Shown: in pieces, positions 60,981-64,000 of the stretch
Layout: each line of letters starts with the position of its first letter
How positions within the stretch are numbered: position 1 is the first letter of the stretch
NCBI GenBank assembly: GCA_922989275.2
Contig: OV277864.1
Location: forward strand, 54,683,550-54,747,549
DNA: 64,000 nucleotides
DNA from: Gari tellinella
Taxonomy: Eukaryota > Mollusca > Bivalvia > Cardiida > Psammobiidae
Direction of reading: 5' to 3'
The notes under the pieces: model-generated
The model's input: only the letters and a program-made list of their open reading frames with translations
What the model was told of the DNA's origin: nothing
Database searches by the model: none
Translations under genes and position numbers: made by a program

Positions 60981-61580
60981 GTCGTTGTAACACGTATAGT
61001 GTAATCTTAAAAAGGGAGATAATCCATTAGTCGTTGTAAAACGTATAGTGTAATCTTAAAAAGGGAGATAATGCATTAGTCGTTGTAAAACGTATAGTGT
61101 AATCTTAAAAAGGGAGATAATCCATTAGTCGTTGTAAAACGTATAGTGTAATCTTAAAAAGGGAGATTATCCATTAGTCGCTGTAAAACGTATAGTGTAA
61201 TCTTAAAAAGGATATAATCCATCAGTCGTTGTAAAATGTAAAGTGTAATCTTAAAAAGGATATAATCCATCAGTCGTTGTAAAATGAAAAGTATAATCTT
61301 AAAGGATATAATCCATCAGACGTTGTAACAAATAAAAGTGTAGTTTTTAAAAGGGAGGTAATCCCTCGGTCAGTGTAACAAGTATAGTGTAAGCTTATAA
61401 AGGGACATTATATATTAGTCATTTTAATAAGTATTGTTTAATTTTAAGAAGAAAGATAGTTCATTTGTCATTGTAACAAGTATAATGTTATTTTTAAAAA
61501 GGAGATAATCCACTAGTCGCTGTAACAAGTATAGTGTAATCTTAAACGAGAGATAACCACTTAATCGTTGTAACAAGTTT
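60981..61580. repeat. 49-bp tandem repeat, about 12 units
   Basis: GTCGTTGTAAAACGTATAGT plus GTAATCTTAAAAAGGGAGAT repeats at 60981, 61030, 61079 and 61128 with exact 49-bp spacing, then increasingly degenerate and slightly shorter units to about 61580. The freshest units are at the left. It lies in the inferred intron of the Ig gene. Confidence 0.88.
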
Positions 61581-61662
61581 ATTTTATCTGAAACAGGAAT
61601 ATAAATTACGTTCTAAAAGTTAGGGTTATCACTATAAATCATATAGGTTTTCGTACAAGGCA

Positions 61663-61902
61663 GGGGCCTGTTTCATAACATTTCCTACGACAAATTTTGT
61701 CGTAAGTCAAAACTTTAAAAAGCATCTAATTTCTGATTTCTCTATCAAATCCTGTCTTATGACATCTCTTTGGAATCGACTTTTCAAGACGATTCCAAAA
61801 CGATGTCATATGACAGGATTAGATGGAGAAATAAAAAATAAATTGGGACATTTATAATCTGACTTACGACAGATGTCGTAAGAAGTTTTATGAAACGGCC
61901 CC
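61663..61902. mobile_element. Foldback element H beside the Ig exon donor
   Basis: GGGGCCTGTTTCATAACATT ... AAGTTTTATGAAACGGCCCC, arms continuing through TACGACAAATTTTGTCGTAA / CTTACGACAGATGTCGTAAG, with TCCTGTCTTATGACATCT / GATGTCATATGACAGGAT near the centre. Its right end is about 10 bp past the Ig exon donor (read on the minus strand). Confidence 0.85.
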
Positions 61903-61906
61903 CATG

Positions 61907-61912
61907 TCTTAC
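61907..61912 (-). promoter_or_regulatory. 5' splice site of the Ig exon
   Basis: Minus strand TATG|GTAAGAC, a good donor; it leaves the exon in phase 1. Only three or four bases separate the donor consensus from the H element. Confidence 0.7.
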
Positions 61913-62070
61913 CATACAATAGCATAGTCTCTTTATCGTCTCCAAGGAAGTTTTTGGCAACACAAACGTATGAACCATAGTCTTCCGGTCCAATGTCCTT
62001 GATCCTTAACATGAGAGACTTTTTGTGTTCGTCGTCCGTATTATACATATCCACGTTATATTTACCTGGC
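61913..62070 (-). CDS. Ig-domain exon, IgLON/lachesin-type adhesion protein
   Basis: 158-bp internal exon on the minus strand, entering in phase 2 after a TTTCAG acceptor and leaving in phase 1. It encodes the C-terminal half of an Ig-like domain: P-G-K-Y-N-V (strand C'/D), K-K-S-L-M-L-R-I-K-D-I (strand E), then the hallmark D-Y-G-S-Y-V-C-V-A-K-N (strand F, domain cysteine) and F-L-G-D-D-K-E-T-M-L-L-Y (strand G). The L-x-L-R-I then D-Y-G-x-Y-x-C-V-A-x-N-x-L-G pattern and the closing L-L-Y are characteristic of the last Ig domain of lachesin and IgLON neural adhesion molecules. It would be extracellular. The N-terminal half and earlier domains must lie upstream, beyond 64000; no other exon of the gene is visible to the right. 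The exon at 59439 is the likely 3' partner. Confidence 0.8.
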
Positions 62071-62133
62071 CTGAAATACAGTGGAGAAAACATTAGTCAA
62101 ACCTCTCTTTAACGATTTTGGAGAGGTTTGACT
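62071..62133 (-). promoter_or_regulatory. 3' splice region of the Ig exon, with hairpin
   Basis: On the minus strand: a stem AGTCAAACCTCTC ... GAGAGGTTTGACT (62095-62133), then GACTAATG (branch-point-like CTAAT), GTTTTCTCCACTGTATTTCAG and the exon. TTTTCTCCACTGTA is the end of a TA-1 element, so part of the polypyrimidine tract appears to be transposon-derived. Confidence 0.55.
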
Positions 62134-62159
62134 ATTATTTACTAGCAAAAAAGGTTGTA

Positions 62160-62519
62160 CAGTTCTCTCTATATAACGGCCCTCAAAACAACGACTCCCT
62201 CCTTACAACAGCCCTTGCCAAAATTCCCTATACAGGACAATTATGTCTAACGCATTTACTGCTGCAATATCGTCTGCTTAAACATTGTTGTTTGCTGTTT
62301 TTCTCAAAGTTACATAAAAGTGGATATTTTGACAGATGAAATATAATGACGAGTGACAAACAGCTTGAATCCAGATCAGACGCCGCGTGCAGCGGCGTCT
62401 GATCTGGATTCAAGCTATTTGCAAATGTTAAGCCAAATTCCCTCCCTATAACGACTCCCTCCGAACAACGCACACACTTATTGCCTCCCTTTCGGTGTCG
62501 TTTTAATGAGGGAAGGTTG
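62160..62519. mobile_element. TA-2 MITE (360 bp) with hairpin A
   Basis: TA then CAGTTCTCTCTATATAACGG ... TTTAATGAGGGAAGGTTG. Hairpin CTTGAATCCAGATCAGACGC / GCGTCTGATCTGGATTCAAG with centre GCGTGCAGC. Two ACGACTCCCTCC blocks. Confidence 0.82.
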
Positions 62520-62524
62520 AACTA

Positions 62525-62631
62525 AAACAATTATTTACAGGTTTGAAACTGTTTGCCACTCAAAGTTTAATAAATAATTCGTATTTTAAAATAGCTGTCA
62601 TTTTACGTTCAAAGGGAAACAATTTCCACTG
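62525..62631 (-). mobile_element. TA-1, right part
   Basis: AACAATTATTTACAGGTTTG, AAACTGTTTGCCACTCAAAG, ATTTTACGTTCAAAGGGAAA CAATTTCCACTG then TA. Left arm of the hairpin lost. Confidence 0.6.
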
Positions 62632-62639
62632 TACATATT

Positions 62640-63445
62640 CGATGGTAAAAAAACAACAGACGGGAAAAAGTATTGTTCCCCGTTGAAATGAAATTATGAC
62701 GTGATAAATAAAATGCAATAAGTGTAGACAGTGACACTTAGAATGGTGTCTATACGTAATGAAGGTCTATTACTGAAGGTTCAACTAAAAGTAGTATCTA
62801 CAGTGAGTTCAAGTAGACAACGTGTGAATTTATTATCTGTTAAAAATATTGAAAAGCCCGCATACTTTGCAACTGTCAGTGTTTTTGAAAATTAATATTT
62901 TTTTAAAAATACAGACCGAGCTGTGTTTAATTATCATTCTTTGGAGCAGCATGCCTTTCTTTAAATGCATTTAACTGTTTAAAGCGAGCCATATATATAA
63001 CCTAAGAATCTAAAGGAACATTCTATTTTACTTTAGTTGTGAACTTTCATGCAGCTTTGTCATGAATTGAACGTTAACAATATTTGCTTAAGTAGCCGGT
63101 TAAGAAAAGTTTGTCTGCAATTCAAACTATTTTTAAATTAATAACCATAGGTTGTGTAGAAAACTAATGATTCATTTGGACTTAAAATTAATGACGTCAT
63201 TTCAATGGCAATGTATCTAAACCTTGCTGTTTTCATTCAACGACGTTGGCCAGTTTGTTTAGTTTTACTTATACATGTGGTCTCGTTCGTTTTGCATTAT
63301 TTGCAAACCAAATATATCATATTAGGAATGGCAATATATATACAAAATTACACTTGTTTTCAGTTTTCAAGACGGGTTGCTCCTTGAAGTACACTGAAAT
63401 GCAATAAGTCATAAATATATTAATTGAATAATTCGTATTTAGATT
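62640..63445. other. Non-coding stretch, probably intron of the Ig gene
   Basis: No repeat family identified except a possible hairpin B trace at about 62985-63055. The 60-codon plus-strand frame at 63205 has hydrophobic composition but no supporting signal. Confidence 0.35.
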
Positions 63446-63449
63446 AATC

Positions 63450-63573
63450 TGTGCGGTAAACAGTTTGGAGCCTGATCAGAATCCGGATTACCCGGTGTCT
63501 GACCAGGTTCCTTTCCATTCACAATAGTAAATGTTCGTTTAAAACAAACTCGTTTATTGGAAAAGAGTAACGT
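63450..63573 (+). mobile_element. TA-1, right half
   Basis: GTAAACAGTTTGGAGCCTGA, TCAGAATCCGGATTACCCGG, GTTTATTGGAAAAGAGTAAC. Hairpin right arm GTGTCTGACCAGGTTCC. Confidence 0.6.
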
Positions 63574-63750
63574 GTCAACTTTTGCCCGCCTACAACAAGG
63601 GTCATAAACAGTTTATTATTACAAAATGCACTACACGTTCTGCATAATGTCGTCCATATTTACCATGCTGATGATTGCAAATTTAATTTGTTCATACTTT
63701 TGTCTAGTAATTCTCCACGGAATCAAACTTCATTTTAGCTCATCGGACCT

Positions 63751-64000
63751 GGGGCCCGTTTTATAAAACTTTGTTCGACAAAACGGTCGTAATTCAAAAT
63801 TTTAAAATATACTTACTTTCTTATTTCCCTATCTAATCCTCTCTTGTGACATTTCTTTGGAATTGTACTTTCAAGACAATTCCAAAGAGATGTCAAAAGA
63901 CAGGTAAAGATGGAGAAATAGATGATAATTGAGACTTTTATAGTCTGACTTATAACAACATTTGTCTTGAAACAATACCTTTTCATGCATGTAACCATTC
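63751..64000. mobile_element. Foldback element H, at window end
   Basis: GGGGCCCGTTTTATAAAACT, TTGTTCGACAAAACGGTCGT ... TCTAATCCTCTCTTGTGACA, GAATTGTACTTTCAAGACAA TTCC, right arm worn (TTATAACAACATTTGTCTTG). Third copy of the family at 61663 and 34168. Confidence 0.7.

Noticed and set aside
63813..63998. Minus-strand open frame at the window end
   Set aside because: It lies wholly in foldback element H.
1..64000. CRISPR array, on account of many regularly repeated palindromes
   Set aside because: The palindromes are dispersed with target-site duplications, are not spaced by unique spacers, and splice-bounded animal-type exons show that the DNA is eukaryotic.

Overview
This is AT-rich eukaryotic genomic DNA with very little coding sequence and an exceptional load of short inverted-repeat (foldback) transposable elements. 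The gene fragments (a Shaw-type potassium channel tetramerisation exon and an Ig-domain adhesion protein with spliced exons), the interrupted 145-bp satellite element with GGAC-rich tail, and the general repeat style suggest a mollusc, most likely a heterodont bivalve. That assignment is inference from recollection of such genomes, not from a search.

Genes. Two loci are well supported, both on the minus strand and both only partly in the window. At 25694-25987 lies the first coding exon of a voltage-gated K+ channel of the Kv3/Shaw type (T1 domain, HX5C half of the zinc site), ending at a GTAAGT donor; the rest of the channel is not visible. At 61913-62070 lies an exon for the C-terminal half of an Ig domain (IgLON/lachesin type), and at 59439-59560 a phase-compatible terminal exon encoding a small-residue linker and hydrophobic tail, as expected of a GPI-anchored or single-pass adhesion molecule. 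Several further short open frames (29937, 42255, 47301, 54630, 60812) are uncertain. A degenerate tRNA-like sequence is at 27552-27624 and a LINE 3' remnant is at 4371-4586.

Repeats. I group the elements by ends and target site. TTAA-flanked, piggyBac-like non-autonomous families: TTAA-1 (ends CCCCTTCACTGCC), TTAA-2 (CCCTTTACCCCATAG, about 245 bp), TTAA-3 (CTCTTTCCTCCCTGAAAC / CCCTTTGAACCCTA, about 242 bp), TTAA-4 (CCCATTTGTGCCC), TTAA-5 (CGCTTTGCATGCTGGG), TTAA-6 (a longer TTAA-1 relative), TTAA-7 (GGGTGTATCAATGTCAT, 1.25 kb). TA-flanked, Tc1/mariner/pogo-like families: TA-1 (CAGTGGAGAA, 246 bp), TA-2 (CAGTGCTCCCTCTC, about 352 bp), TA-3 (CAGTCGAAACTCGA), TA-4 (CAATAAAACCTCTC), TA-5 (CAGTGAAACCCCTC), TA-6 (CAGTACTGAACC). 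Unexpectedly, families with unrelated ends and different target duplications share the same central hairpins: hairpin A (GCAAACAGTTTGGA...GATCAGACGCCG) is in TTAA-1, -5, -6, TA-1, TA-2 and a CAGGGCTGC-ended element, with a related form in TTAA-3 and -4; hairpin B (TTAAAGCAGGTTGAAAGTAA) is in TTAA-2, TA-4 and TA-5.

Layout. 1-1400: TTAA-1 copy and unremarkable DNA. 1405-13117: a tandem direct duplication of about 5.8 kb (copies 1405-7267 and 7397-13117) joined by an AATC microsatellite; copy-specific insertions give exact empty and filled sites for TTAA-2 and TA-1. 13-26 kb: elements, a second dispersed duplication (about 15960-16600 and 24095-24705) and the Kv exon, with a tandem array of its start-codon region immediately upstream. 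26-36 kb: TTAA-3 copies, a 1.5-kb inverted-repeat element built of TTACG motifs spaced at the DNA helical repeat (27845-29346), nested elements, a pogo-like MITE and two tandem-repeat elements. 36-59 kb: mostly elements, a 145-bp satellite-bearing element (42801-43954) and a nested 1.25-kb TTAA element (44884-46137). 59-64 kb: the 3' end of the Ig gene, whose introns contain a 49-bp tandem repeat and several elements, then further elements to the window end.
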